Origin: Bacillus sp. X1(2014)
GTDB lineage: Bacteria > Bacillota > Bacilli > Bacillales_B > DSM-18226
Assembly (NCBI RefSeq): GCF_007678255.1
Contig: NZ_VEED01000001.1
Location: forward strand, 496,001 to 560,000
Length of the DNA stretch: 64,000 bases
Direction of reading: 5' to 3'
The translations under genes and the position numbers were made by a program. The notes under the pieces were generated by a model. The model was not told where the DNA came from. It worked only from the letters and a program-made list of their open reading frames with translations, and did no database searches. Positions 22,439 through 31,505 of this stretch are shown here, piece by piece. Positions within the stretch are counted from its first letter, which is position 1. Each line of letters begins with the position of its first letter.

Positions 22439-23641
22439 CTATTGTTCTTTTGTTGATTGTTCAACATCCTTGTTAACTTTTTCAGCATCCCAGTAATATT
22501 CACTAAACACATCGGCAAGTGCATCTGCTGAACGATTTAATTCTTCAAACGTATTGTCGACACCGCCAAATTCAATCAACATGGCATTTTCAGAGAGGTT
22601 TTGATTATAGATACTATTTGATCCGGCTGCATTTTTAATAATTACACCCCTGCTTAAGCCTTTATATTTCTTTTGAAGAAGTTCGTGGAGAGCTTTTGCA
22701 AGTTTTGCATTCTTTTCATAATTTGGATTCTTCCCCCCGATAATAAAGGCCAGTCTCGCATAGGATTTACCTTTAATATCTACGGTTGTTTGTGCTTTTC
22801 GTTGAGAGTCCCTGTGAATATCAATCAAATAGTTTATATCTTTATTTGAAGACATGGCTGCTTGAACCACCGGACGGGATTCATCGTAGGATTGCCAAAA
22901 TTTCCTTCCCTTCTTATTTAAGCTCGCCTGAATGTCTGTTTTATTAACACTCGTTCCGATTCCTCTATCCTCGAGACTTGTTTTTAAATGATCACCAATT
23001 TTCATAACATTGATTTTCGAATGATATGCAAGGTTGGGATTTGTTACCCCTTTTAAATATGGCAGATAGGATTCCCGATTATGCGAGAAGTATAGATATA
23101 CTACCTTCCGTTTACCAGTGGTTTGACCTGGTATAGACGGTGTATTTTCACTAGATGGATTTTCAGTAATTTCTAAATCTGTCAAGGCTGCCTCTCGCTC
23201 CGCTTTCATTATTTCGAGCGGCGGGGCAGATTCAATTGGCATATTTGTGTAGTTCGTCCCCTCACCTGCCACTAGTATTTTTCCATCAAATTCATAAAAA
23301 CCTGGGAGTTCTCTACCTAAGAGACTACGGGGATCATTTAAATTAATATTGCTTGATAGCTTAAATACAAAGTTCGTTAATGTAGGAGCTGACGTCCAAT
23401 CTTTTTCAACCGATAAAAAATGATGATTTTCCCAACCCATTAACTGATAGAGCAATTCCCCATTCACATTTGTTGCTGCCTGATTAACCGAAGACGACAT
23501 AGGTCGATACTGTGGCTTTAACGAGGTTAATAACCCACTAATAGAGAAAATCAATAGTATAAATAGTAACAATATTCCAGTGGCTTTAAGTAGACTTGTC
23601 CCTTGCACCATAACAAAAGTTCCTGAATTTCTAGCTTTCAT
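22439..23641 (-). CDS. spoIIP: Stage II sporulation protein P
   Basis: Peptidoglycan amidase/endopeptidase of the SpoIID-SpoIIM-SpoIIP engulfment machine. Membrane helix near 16-40, then a variable stalk, then the SpoIIP catalytic domain with VVYLYFSHNRESYLP, DIHRDSQRK and MLIEFGG containing the zinc ligands. The start at 23641 follows GAGGTG, giving 400 residues. CATATCAT at 23672-23679 (minus strand) resembles a sigma-E -10, consistent with mother-cell expression, but the -35 is weak. It follows gpr, as in B. subtilis. Confidence 0.95.
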   Translation of the reverse strand: MKARNSGTFVMVQGTSLLKATGILLLFILLIFSISGLLTSLKPQYRPMSSSVNQAATNVNGELLYQLMGWENHHFLSVEKDWTSAPTLTNFVFKLSSNINLNDPRSLLGRELPGFYEFDGKILVAGEGTNYTNMPIESAPPLEIMKAEREAALTDLEITENPSSENTPSIPGQTTGKRKVVYLYFSHNRESYLPYLKGVTNPNLAYHSKINVMKIGDHLKTSLEDRGIGTSVNKTDIQASLNKKGRKFWQSYDESRPVVQAAMSSNKDINYLIDIHRDSQRKAQTTVDIKGKSYARLAFIIGGKNPNYEKNAKLAKALHELLQKKYKGLSRGVIIKNAAGSNSIYNQNLSENAMLIEFGGVDNTFEELNRSADALADVFSEYYWDAEKVNKDVEQSTKEQ

Positions 23642-23714
23642 GGTTCCACCTCGCAAAACTGATTCTAGTAAATGATATGAAGCTACTAGAATTGGTAGAA
23701 CCCAAAATTTAACT

Positions 23715-23759
23715 TAAGAGGCATCCTTTTAAATAAATAGATTTGAAAGATGCCTCTTA
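23715..23759 (-). terminator. Hairpin between gpr and spoIIP
   Basis: TAAGAGGCATC and GATGCCTCTTA, a perfect 11-base inverted repeat with a long loop, just after the gpr stop. The T-run after it is weak, so termination may be partial. Confidence 0.55.
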
Positions 23760-23767
23760 CTATTCCT

Positions 23768-24892
23768 TTATTTGGTGTAGTAGCCAGCATTCCCTTGGTC
23801 AACAGCACCATGAAGCGCAGAATTTAAACCGTTGGCAATTAGATTAGCCATATCTTCAATAAAAACATCAACTTCCTTAGGAGTAACCATTAAATTATGA
23901 CCAATTGGTGATAAAACTTCATAAATTAATTTTCTTTTCTCTTCCTCTTCCAATGTCCCAATCATTCCAAGAAAGGTTTTCCGGTGCTGTTCTTCCGGTA
24001 AGTCATCTTCAGTCAACTTTCGCTTTTCACCGAAACTCATCCCTGCTGGTGCAAGTGCTCTTGAAGGACGATTACCCTCCTTTAGCTCTTTTCCAAAGTG
24101 TTTCAGGATAAAATCGATCGTATCACTAGTAATGGACACAGCATCTACCACAGTCGGAACCCCAATTGCAATGACAGGTATTCCTAAGGTTTCTTTACTC
24201 AATTCTTTTCTTTTATTACCTACCCCCGAACCAGGATGTATACCTGTATCGGATATTTGAATGGTTGAATTAACCCGTTCAATCGAACGAGATGCAAGTG
24301 CGTCAATAGCAATAACAAAATCAGGTTTTGTTTTTTCCACTACACCAAAAATAATATCGCTTGTTTCAATCCCCGTTAATCCCATAACACCAGGTGAAAG
24401 GGCACTTACGGACCTGAAGCCTTCCTCTACATTTTCCGGCTGCAACTGAAACAAGTGGCGGGTGACCAGTAAATTTTCACACACCATCGGTCCTAAGGCA
24501 TCTGGGGTCACATTCCAATTGCCTAGACCTACCACAAGACATGAATCCGTTTTTTGTATCCCAGACCCTTCCAAAAAGTAGGAGAACTCTCTAGCAAAAA
24601 TCTCCTCCACCTTTTGCTGTACCTCTGTGTTTTGCTGGCGAATCCCTTGTACTTCAACAGTTAAATATCGACCAGCTTTTTTCCCTAGCTGGTCGGCCCC
24701 TTGTTCGGTTACTTCGACCAAAGAAACCTTTATGTCATCAACATCTTTTTCCTTAATAATCACGCCTTCAATTTGCGAAAGATCTTTCTCTTGCCCAACA
24801 GACCCTTTTTGCTGTGTAAGAACCATCTCTCTTGCTTCAATCGCCAAATCCGTTCGAACAGAATATTGACTTAAGTCAATTGACTCATCCAT
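23768..24892 (-). CDS. gpr: Germination protease Gpr
   Basis: Protease that degrades small acid-soluble spore proteins during germination, made as an inactive zymogen in the forespore. 374 residues. The N-terminal propeptide [15 protein letters not shown] resembles SASP cleavage sites; by analogy with B. megaterium, self-processing should occur after D15 (TD before LAIE). Family blocks such as [32 protein letters not shown] and [12 protein letters not shown] are present. GGGAGTG precedes the ATG. Confidence 0.96.
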   Translation of the reverse strand: MDESIDLSQYSVRTDLAIEAREMVLTQQKGSVGQEKDLSQIEGVIIKEKDVDDIKVSLVEVTEQGADQLGKKAGRYLTVEVQGIRQQNTEVQQKVEEIFAREFSYFLEGSGIQKTDSCLVVGLGNWNVTPDALGPMVCENLLVTRHLFQLQPENVEEGFRSVSALSPGVMGLTGIETSDIIFGVVEKTKPDFVIAIDALASRSIERVNSTIQISDTGIHPGSGVGNKRKELSKETLGIPVIAIGVPTVVDAVSITSDTIDFILKHFGKELKEGNRPSRALAPAGMSFGEKRKLTEDDLPEEQHRKTFLGMIGTLEEEEKRKLIYEVLSPIGHNLMVTPKEVDVFIEDMANLIANGLNSALHGAVDQGNAGYYTK

Positions 24893-24939
24893 TAATATTC
24901 ACTCCCATCAAATCTTTCAATAGTCTAGCAACTATTTCC

Positions 24940-24969
24940 TATTTTTGCCCTTACCATCTTAAATCATGC
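24940..24969 (-). promoter_or_regulatory. Possible sigma-F/sigma-G promoter of gpr
   Basis: On the minus strand GCATG (24965-24969) and GGGCAAAAATA (24940-24950) are 14 bases apart, close to the forespore sigma-F pattern (GYATA and GGNNANANT). B. subtilis gpr is transcribed by sigma-F and sigma-G. The match is by eye. Confidence 0.45.
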
Positions 24970-25106
24970 AAATGATATTCTTCTGTGAAAACAGTATTGC
25001 ATTATAGCCTTCCATTTGATAAAATATTTCATGTTCTGAATTATTTTTTAGGAATGTTAAGTCGAGTTCATATAGTGTCTCGATTTCTTTGTAGGAGGTG
25101 AAAGTA

Positions 25107-25367
25107 ATGCCTAATATTAAATCTGCTATTAAACGTGTGAAAACAAGCGAAGCTCGTAATGCTCAAAATACAACCGTTAAATCTGCAACTCGTACTGCTG
25201 TTAAGAAAGTCGAAGCTGCGATTACACTTAACGATGCTACAGCTGCAAAGGAAGCATTAGTAACTGCTGCTAGTAAATTAGACAAGGCTGCTGCAAAAGG
25301 TCTTATCCACAAAAATGCTGCTGCTCGTAAAAAATCTCGTCTAATGAAAAAGACTAACGCTCTTTAA
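25107..25367 (+). CDS. rpsT: 30S ribosomal protein S20
   Basis: 86-residue S20, a primary 16S rRNA binding protein, starting [18 protein letters not shown] and rich in Lys and Ala. The frame begins three codons earlier with a GTG, but that GTG is part of the GGAGGTG ribosome binding site. It is transcribed divergently from gpr and convergently with holA, the conserved Bacillus arrangement. Confidence 0.97.
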   Translation: MPNIKSAIKRVKTSEARNAQNTTVKSATRTAVKKVEAAITLNDATAAKEALVTAASKLDKAAAKGLIHKNAAARKKSRLMKKTNAL

Positions 25368-25380
25368 TTTAGAGAAGAAA

Positions 25381-25410
25381 AAAACGATTCCCTTTTAAAG
25401 GAATCGTTTT
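25381..25410. terminator. Bidirectional terminator between rpsT and holA
   Basis: AAAACGATTCC and GGAATCGTTTT with an eight-base loop, ending in a T-run on the plus strand. It lies between convergent genes. Confidence 0.88.
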
Positions 25411-25412
25411 TT

Positions 25413-26429
25413 TTATTTCTTTAAATGAAATAGGAACATTTCAATCAATAATGATTTATTCATGCCGCCAGTTTTCATTTGATAATCTGCTTCAGCGAGG
25501 AGGTCAATTAAATGGGCTAGTTCTTCATCCGTAAATTTATTTGCTTGTCCGAGTGCCAACTTAACACGGAAAGGATGCGTTCTTAGGTAACCAGCAATTT
25601 GCTGCTGCCCATATCCTCTCCTCGACAGTTCCTTTACTTGGTAAATTAACCTAAACTGTCCTGCAAGTAAAGCCAAAATCTTTATCGGTTCTTCATTTTG
25701 TTTTAACAAATCGTAATAAATCCTTAACGCTTCATCAAGTTTTCGCTGAACTACTTTTTCGATTAGCGTAAAGATATTCTGCTCAAGTGATCGTGCCACT
25801 AATTTCTCTACTAGACCTATGTCTATTCTTTTTTCACCGGATGCATATAATGCCAATTTATCTACTTCACTGGTAATCATAAACATATTTGTTCCAACTA
25901 GTGCCAATAGTTGGTCGATCGCATCTGGTTCGAATTCTATTCCACTGTTCTTGGCCCTGCCCTTAACCCAGTTCCTTAAGTCATGTTCATTTAACTTTTT
26001 TGCTTCAACGACTTCAGCATGTCTTTTTAATTCCTTCGTTATTTTCTTCCGTTCATCCAACTTTTCATATGGAGCGGAAATTACTAACACTGAATAAGGT
26101 GAGGGCTCTTTTAAATACATTTCGAACCTGGATAAGTTGTGTACCGCCTTATCCTTGGATTTTTCTGCTGTTAAAAAAACAGGATTATGTAAAAAGATAA
26201 CTTTTTTTTCCCCTAAAAAAGGAAAGGTTTCTGCATCTTCGATGGCCACCTCAATGGGTGTTTCCTCTAGATCATAACTAGCAAAATTAAAATCCTTCTC
26301 TTCTTCGGTCAAAATATGATTGAGTAGTAATTGCTTTGTTTCATTAATTAAAAAAGACTCAGTTCCAAATAATAAATAAATAGGAGCAAATTCCTTTTGC
26401 TTAATTTTTTTCCAACTATCCATTACCAT
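25413..26429 (-). CDS. holA: DNA polymerase III subunit delta
   Basis: Clamp-loader delta subunit (yqeN), which opens the beta clamp. 338 residues, normal length. The N-terminal AAA+-like fold starts PIYLLFGTESFLINETKQ; the C-terminal helical domain carries QNIFTLIEKVVQRKLDEAL and ILALLAGQFRLIYQVKEL, typical of HolA. As expected for delta, I see no functional P-loop. The ATG at 26429 is preceded by GGGGAG at nine bases; a second in-frame ATG two codons later is less well spaced. Confidence 0.94.
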   Translation of the reverse strand: MVMDSWKKIKQKEFAPIYLLFGTESFLINETKQLLLNHILTEEEKDFNFASYDLEETPIEVAIEDAETFPFLGEKKVIFLHNPVFLTAEKSKDKAVHNLSRFEMYLKEPSPYSVLVISAPYEKLDERKKITKELKRHAEVVEAKKLNEHDLRNWVKGRAKNSGIEFEPDAIDQLLALVGTNMFMITSEVDKLALYASGEKRIDIGLVEKLVARSLEQNIFTLIEKVVQRKLDEALRIYYDLLKQNEEPIKILALLAGQFRLIYQVKELSRRGYGQQQIAGYLRTHPFRVKLALGQANKFTDEELAHLIDLLAEADYQMKTGGMNKSLLIEMFLFHLKK

Positions 26430-26733
26430 GTTTCAGCGCTCCCCTTCTTTCCATTCATACCTATGGTAAAGAAGCTTGGCCATTTTGACAAGCATTTTAA
26501 AGGGAATTAGCTCCTATTTTAAAAGTGCTAATTCCCTATCTATAATGAACGCCTGCAATAGAAGCCCTAGGATATTCTATTGTCTGGCGGAGTTCCTTAA
26601 GTAAATATAGTTTAGCCTTTTATCAGTCTCACTATTTTGACAACTCTTGTCAGTTGTGGAAAGCAATTTGAAGTATGCTGGATTTTTTTTCGAGAATGAC
26701 TTATACTATATTGTGAAATAGGAGGGGTAGACT
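26430..26733. other. Gene-free stretch between holA and yqzM
   Basis: About 300 bases with no credible gene. It contains a perfect 11-base inverted repeat, AGGGAATTAGC (26501-26511) and GCTAATTCCCT (26527-26537), without a strong T-run on either side, and presumably the divergent promoters of holA and yqzM, which I could not place. Confidence 0.5.
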
Positions 26734-26868
26734 GTGAATGAATTTGAGAAAGATGTGCAAAGTAAACGAAACGACGCAATTGATTCAGGGGTAGGATTTG
26801 GGGTTTCTTTTGGTTTTTTTGCCATAATGTTTATTGTTGCAACAGTCATTAAGGTAATCGGTTCGTAA
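26734..26868 (+). CDS. yqzM: YqzM family small membrane protein
   Basis: 44-residue protein starting at GTG with a strong GGAGGGG eight bases upstream. The sequence VNEFEKDVQSKRNDAIDSG is followed by one membrane helix (VGFGVSFGFFAIMFIVATVI) and ends KVIGS. It matches B. subtilis YqzM in sequence as I remember it and in position between holA and comEC. Function is unknown; expression in sporulation has been suggested for small proteins of this kind, but nothing here shows that. A hairpin follows. Confidence 0.85.
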   Translation: MNEFEKDVQSKRNDAIDSGVGFGVSFGFFAIMFIVATVIKVIGS

Positions 26869-26894
26869 TGATTGGCTACATATGTGTAAGGTAG

Positions 26895-26920
26895 AAGGCT
26901 GCATTGATGCAGTCTTTTTT
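26895..26920 (+). terminator. Terminator after yqzM
   Basis: AAGGCTGCAT and ATGCAGTCTT (one G-U pair) with a two-base loop, followed by T residues. Confidence 0.7.
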
Positions 26921-26940
26921 AATTCTTAAGATGTTCTATC

Positions 26941-29268
26941 CTATGGTAAATACGGGAAAAAGGTTCCTTTCTGATGATAAAATTTATAGGTAATTGCCCC
27001 CTGTTGATCGGTTCGAAGGATAATCGTATTTGTTTTTTCTAACCGCTCAAGCACCTCTTGGTGGGGATGACCAAAGCGGTTATTTTCACCTGCTGAAACG
27101 AGTGCGACTTTAGGTTTTATTTGATTAATAAAAGAAATTGCACTTGAAGTTTTACTGCCATGGTGACCCGCTTTTAATACATCAATACGCAAATGGGGAT
27201 ATTGATGTATGATTTTCTCTTCCCCTGCTTGGTCTAGATCCCCTCCGAAAAACCAACTTATACCTCCTAATTGAGCAATAAAAGCAATGGACCCGCCGTT
27301 TCTTTCTCCCGAATAATTCTTTTCTGGGGAAACAATATAAAAGTGATTTTCTTCATTTGTCCACTGATCGCCTGCCGACACTCTTATGACAGGAATATTT
27401 AGTTTTTTGGCCTCTTTAATAATGTCAAGTTCTGTACTAGAGGGTTCAACAACAGCTGGCATTATAATTTGTTTGACGTTAAGCTCTTTAATAATTGAAA
27501 ATGCCCCCCCAATATGATCCATATCCCCATGTGTTAAAATTAGTTTATCAATTTGCGTAATTCCCTTTCCTTTTAAAAATGGAACAACTACATCCCTTCC
27601 CACCTCAAAGGCTTCAGCAGGTTCTCTCCATTTTTCTTCAGCAAAGCGTATGGTTCCACCTGTATCAATGAGATAGGTCCCTTTTGAATGTGGAAAATGG
27701 ATTAAGATACTATCCCCTTGACCCACATCAATCATTGTTACTTCCCCATATGGAGTTAACCAGTTCCAACTTTTTTGTAAAATTATCAGCATGATACTTA
27801 AAAAAATCAGGTAAACTATTCTATTGGGATACATTTTTGACTCCCAAAGATAAAATATAGCAAGCAGCAGTAAAATATAAGCGATGAGGAAAATCAAACT
27901 TGGTCTTCCGGGGATAATATGAAAGAAAGTAAAATCGGCGAGATATTCAATAAGGTGATTAGCGACAGTAATAATAGTTAAAAAGAATTTAGTAAGTAAT
28001 AGTGGAGTTTTTCCGAAAATTAACTGAATAAAAAACAATAGATATAATCCCGGAAGATATAGAAATGAAAAAAGCGGAATATAGACCATATTGGCAATAA
28101 TGCCGATTAATGAAAGCTCAAAATAATGATACAGCAAGAATGGCAGTGCCCCTAATTGTGCAACCATTGAGGTTGCAAGCATCCGTGTAACATTCCTTGT
28201 ATAATCTGTAAGAATACTATTGGCAGATAAAATGATGACAAGACTCACTGAAAAAGAGAGTTGAAAGCCAGCATCAAAAACCACCATTGGACTACCTATC
28301 AAATAAGCAATAAAAGCCATACTAATGGCATCATGCGGAAATAGCTTTAGGCGGGTGCGCCACTTCATAGTAAGTAAGACAAGAAATATCATTAGGCCTG
28401 AGCGAATAACGGAGGGCGAACTACCAGTCAATATCACATAGATTGGAAGAAGAATGAGAAGAAAATTAGTCATGAACTGTCTCGTAAGTCCGAAGCGGAT
28501 CCCAAGATAAAAAACCATCGCGATTAATAATGAGACATGGAGACCAGAAATCGCAAGCAAATGGACAATACCCGTTTTTTGATAAGCAGATAATACAGCC
28601 GGGTCAAATAAATTTCTATCACCAAAAATTAAAGCAGCTGAAAGGGAAGCAATTTCCATTGGAAAATGAGACTCGAGATATTTAATTCCTGTGTAACGCA
28701 GTTGTTTGATTACCACTAACGGAGAAGGTTTCAGCGGAGTGCAATGTTTAAGCGGGTTTTCTTGTACTTCTATTATCCAATACATATTCTTCCTTGCTAA
28801 ATAGGTTCTGTAATTAAACGCATTAGGGTTTTTGGCAATCGCCGGTTTTTCCAAGGTACCGGATACGGTGCATAATCTTTGATAAAATATTTCTGTTTTT
28901 AAATTCACTTTTTCCTGTTCAGATCGAATATTGTATCGGATTAAAATACTCTCCTTGTAGCGTTGTTCTAATGCTTGTACTTGTAATAAATCGCCATCGA
29001 TTTTGGGGTCTTGAGTAAATTGAAGAGAAAAGGTCGTTGTAGCAGCGGGGATAACTGATTTATTTATTGAATTAGAATGAAGTCCTATAAAAAAGAATAT
29101 CAAAAAACATACATTTATACTTGTTAGTTGTAAAGCGGAAAAACGTTTGTATTTATATAGAAGATAAAGAGCAAGAACTTGTAATAAAAAAAAAGGAAGG
29201 AACTTATTAAGTGCTGATAGTACACCAAATAAAGCGGCAATTGCATAATAAAGATATTTTCCATTCAT
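26941..29268 (-). CDS. comEC: DNA uptake channel protein ComEC
   Basis: Competence protein that carries single-stranded DNA across the membrane. 775 residues in three parts: an N-terminal OB-fold-like extracellular region between the first helices (about 50-200), the polytopic Competence domain (HLLAISGLHVSLLIAM, SSPSVIRSGLMIFLV), and a C-terminal metallo-beta-lactamase-like domain with VTMIDVGQGDSILIHFP, THGDMDHIGG near 575 and KAGHHGSKTSS, probably the nuclease that degrades the other strand. It is the last gene of the comE operon. Confidence 0.96.
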   Translation of the reverse strand: MNGKYLYYAIAALFGVLSALNKFLPFFLLQVLALYLLYKYKRFSALQLTSINVCFLIFFFIGLHSNSINKSVIPAATTTFSLQFTQDPKIDGDLLQVQALEQRYKESILIRYNIRSEQEKVNLKTEIFYQRLCTVSGTLEKPAIAKNPNAFNYRTYLARKNMYWIIEVQENPLKHCTPLKPSPLVVIKQLRYTGIKYLESHFPMEIASLSAALIFGDRNLFDPAVLSAYQKTGIVHLLAISGLHVSLLIAMVFYLGIRFGLTRQFMTNFLLILLPIYVILTGSSPSVIRSGLMIFLVLLTMKWRTRLKLFPHDAISMAFIAYLIGSPMVVFDAGFQLSFSVSLVIILSANSILTDYTRNVTRMLATSMVAQLGALPFLLYHYFELSLIGIIANMVYIPLFSFLYLPGLYLLFFIQLIFGKTPLLLTKFFLTIITVANHLIEYLADFTFFHIIPGRPSLIFLIAYILLLLAIFYLWESKMYPNRIVYLIFLSIMLIILQKSWNWLTPYGEVTMIDVGQGDSILIHFPHSKGTYLIDTGGTIRFAEEKWREPAEAFEVGRDVVVPFLKGKGITQIDKLILTHGDMDHIGGAFSIIKELNVKQIIMPAVVEPSSTELDIIKEAKKLNIPVIRVSAGDQWTNEENHFYIVSPEKNYSGERNGGSIAFIAQLGGISWFFGGDLDQAGEEKIIHQYPHLRIDVLKAGHHGSKTSSAISFINQIKPKVALVSAGENNRFGHPHQEVLERLEKTNTIILRTDQQGAITYKFYHQKGTFFPYLP

Positions 29269-29307
29269 TCGATTTTCTCCATATATAATGTCTTTTTATA
29301 AAATATT

Positions 29308-29335
29308 TAGGGGAGCCGGTACATAACCGGCGCCC
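29308..29335 (-). terminator. Hairpin between comEB and comEC
   Basis: GGGCGCCGGT and ACCGGCTCCC (one mismatch) with a five-base loop lies in the 80-base comEB-comEC gap. The following T-run is poor, so it may be an attenuator or processing site. Confidence 0.4.
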
Positions 29336-29348
29336 ATTTGAAAAATTA

Positions 29349-29807
29349 TTATTTAACCATTCGTAAATCAATCACTGACTCGTTTAGAGCAACCTTTTCA
29401 ATTGTAACATTTGCCTGTTTGAAAAGGTCGATTGCATATGGATGATTTTTATAATCCTCGGCGTAATAAACTGTTTTAATCCCTGCTTGAATAATTGCTT
29501 TACAGCATTGAAGACACGGAAAATGAGTGACATAAATTTCAGAGTCAGCGGTTGGAACTCCAAATTTAGCACACTGGAGTAATGCATTCATTTCAGCATG
29601 GACTGTCCTGACACAATGATTGTCAATCACATAACACCCCTTATCAATACAATGGTCACCGCCCGCTATGGAACCATTGTAGCCCCCGGCAATAATTCGT
29701 TTATCTCTAACGATGGTTGCACCCACTGTCAACCTGGTACATGTGCTTCTAAGTGCGAGCAAATGGCTTTGTGCCATAAAATATTGATCCCAAGAAATTC
29801 TCTCCAC
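29349..29807 (-). CDS. comEB: ComE operon protein 2, dCMP deaminase family
   Basis: Zinc deaminase converting dCMP to dUMP, encoded in the late competence operon but not needed for DNA uptake in B. subtilis. The zinc site is H70-A-E72 (HAEMNALLQ) with C98 and C101 in FPCLQCCK. The frame opens 21 codons upstream, but AGGGAG is eight bases before the GTG at 29807, and MERISWDQYFMAQSHLLALRSTC is the family start. At 152 residues it is somewhat shorter at the C-terminus than the B. subtilis protein. Confidence 0.93.
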   Translation of the reverse strand: MERISWDQYFMAQSHLLALRSTCTRLTVGATIVRDKRIIAGGYNGSIAGGDHCIDKGCYVIDNHCVRTVHAEMNALLQCAKFGVPTADSEIYVTHFPCLQCCKAIIQAGIKTVYYAEDYKNHPYAIDLFKQANVTIEKVALNESVIDLRMVK

Positions 29808-29881
29808 TTCTCCCACTCCCTTTTTTGATCGTTCTCTATAAGTGTAATAGCGCTTGTCCTTTTTGGTCAAATAAAGATTTT

Positions 29882-30523
29882 TTAAATAGCAATCAAATCC
29901 TTTAATTTTTCAAATGTTTTATCCCCAATCCCGCTGATACTTTTTAAATCTTCGACCGCTTTAAAGGGGCCACTAGTATTCCTATATTCGATGATGGCCG
30001 CTGCCTTAGCAGGTCCAATGCCGGGAAGATTCTGCAACTCTGTTTCATCTGCCTTATTAATATTAATTTTTGCTTCCTTTTGACTGCCAACTGACAAGCC
30101 AGGGTTACCTGAAGAGGTGATAGATGATGAAATTCCCGCCTCTCCTTTTGCGGGTATGTAAATAATCATTTCATCCTTGACATGTTCAGCAAAATTCACC
30201 AAGCCTTGGTCTGCTTTGTCCGTTAATCCCCCAGCCCGGCTAATAACATCAATCACTCGTTCACCCGTATTTGCTTGATATACTCCAGGCTGTTTAATTT
30301 GTCCTTTCACATCCACCATAATTTTTTCTGGTAAGTCAGGTTGTTTGTCGGATTGAATACTTCCTGTTTCTTTCTCATCCTCTTGGAACTTTTCTTCCAA
30401 ACTAAGTGTGTTAACGGGGGTAGAGGTTGCAGAATCACTAACATAAAAATAATAAATACCGCCTAATACTAATAAAGCCCCCAGCAAAACAGAAATCTTG
30501 TGTTCAATCAACCAGTCTTTCAC
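29882..30523 (-). CDS. comEA: Competence DNA receptor ComEA
   Basis: Membrane-anchored DNA receptor for transformation. 213 residues: membrane helix near 12-29, acidic linker, an SLBB-type domain (about 67-130, IMVDVKGQIKQPGVYQ), and a C-terminal helix-hairpin-helix DNA-binding domain (about 150-213) with ININKADETELQNLPGIGPAKAAAII and ISGIGDKTFEKLKD. GTG start with AAGGAAGG upstream. First gene of the operon, divergent from comER. Confidence 0.95.
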   Translation of the reverse strand: MKDWLIEHKISVLLGALLVLGGIYYFYVSDSATSTPVNTLSLEEKFQEDEKETGSIQSDKQPDLPEKIMVDVKGQIKQPGVYQANTGERVIDVISRAGGLTDKADQGLVNFAEHVKDEMIIYIPAKGEAGISSSITSSGNPGLSVGSQKEAKININKADETELQNLPGIGPAKAAAIIEYRNTSGPFKAVEDLKSISGIGDKTFEKLKDLIAI

Positions 30524-30610
30524 TTTGATCCTTCCTTTCTAAAGGTATATTTCACTTCCTGATTTCATATGGTTATAAAAGAATAATTGCATGCGAGGAG
30601 GGTCGGAACA

Positions 30611-31435
30611 ATGAATATAGGCATTATCGGTACTGGTAATATGGGGAGCATGTTGGTAGAAGCTATGATTGAAGGAAAAGCCATTTCCCCTGCTTCTATG
30701 ATGATTACAAACAGAACAAAATCAAAAGCCTTGTTGCTTAAAGATAAATATAAGGAAATAAAGGTTGGGGCAAATCCAGGAGAAGTAGCTGCTGAGTCCG
30801 ACTTGGTATTTGTTTGTGTCAAACCGTTAGATGTATATAAAATTTTACATGAAATTAAACCACAATTAACTCCAAAAAAATGTGTAATTACGATAACGAG
30901 TCCTATCAGTACAAGCCAAATTGAAAAAAAGGTCTCCTGTTCAGTCGCAAGGGTAATTCCAAGTATTACAAATCGAGCCCTATCTGGGGTAACGCTGATT
31001 ACTTATGGAGAAAATTGCAGCGCGCGATGGAAGACGAAGATTGAGGAATTAATCACTAAAATTGGAGTGCCAGTCCATATCAATGAAAAAATTACGAGGG
31101 CTGCCTCGGATATCGTTAGTTGTGGTCCCGCTTTCTTCAGTTATTTACTCCAAAGTTTCATTAAAGCAGCAGTTAAAGAGACTGAAATTGATGAAAACGA
31201 TGCAACTACGATGGCTAGTGAAATGATTGTCGGACTAGGTGAATTATTGAAGCAAGGGCATTACACCTTGCCGTCACTACAAGATAAGGTATGTGTTAAG
31301 GGCGGAATTACAGGTGAAGGAATAAAGGTATTGGATAATGAACTCGGGGATGTTTTTGAACATATCTTCCAGGCAACACATGCAAAATTTAAAGACGACC
31401 TTGATAAAGTGGAATCACAATTCTCTAATTATTAA
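30611..31435 (+). CDS. comER: ComER, pyrroline-5-carboxylate reductase-like protein
   Basis: 274-residue protein related to ProC. Rossmann motif IGIIGTGNMGSML at 3-15; VKPLDVYKIL and the C-terminal dimerisation helices with GGITGEGI are ProC-like. ComER is not needed for competence in B. subtilis and has been linked to sporulation and biofilm control; proline synthesis is doubtful. The start at 30611 follows GAGGAGGG; the earlier in-frame ATG lies upstream of that site. Conserved divergent pairing with comEA. Confidence 0.9.
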   Translation: MNIGIIGTGNMGSMLVEAMIEGKAISPASMMITNRTKSKALLLKDKYKEIKVGANPGEVAAESDLVFVCVKPLDVYKILHEIKPQLTPKKCVITITSPISTSQIEKKVSCSVARVIPSITNRALSGVTLITYGENCSARWKTKIEELITKIGVPVHINEKITRAASDIVSCGPAFFSYLLQSFIKAAVKETEIDENDATTMASEMIVGLGELLKQGHYTLPSLQDKVCVKGGITGEGIKVLDNELGDVFEHIFQATHAKFKDDLDKVESQFSNY

Positions 31436-31477
31436 TTTCGCCAAGAACTGACAATATTCCTTTTTTTATTAAGATAA

Positions 31478-31505
31478 AAAGCCATCTTTTTTTATAGATG
31501 GCTTT
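31478..31505. terminator. Bidirectional terminator between comER and yqeM
   Basis: AAAGCCATCT and AGATGGCTTT with an eight-base loop between the convergent genes. It includes the yqeM stop region. Confidence 0.8.

Noticed and set aside
22420..22524. Longer N-terminus for YqxA
   Set aside because: It would overlap spoIIP by over 80 bases; AGGGAG supports the ATG at 22419.
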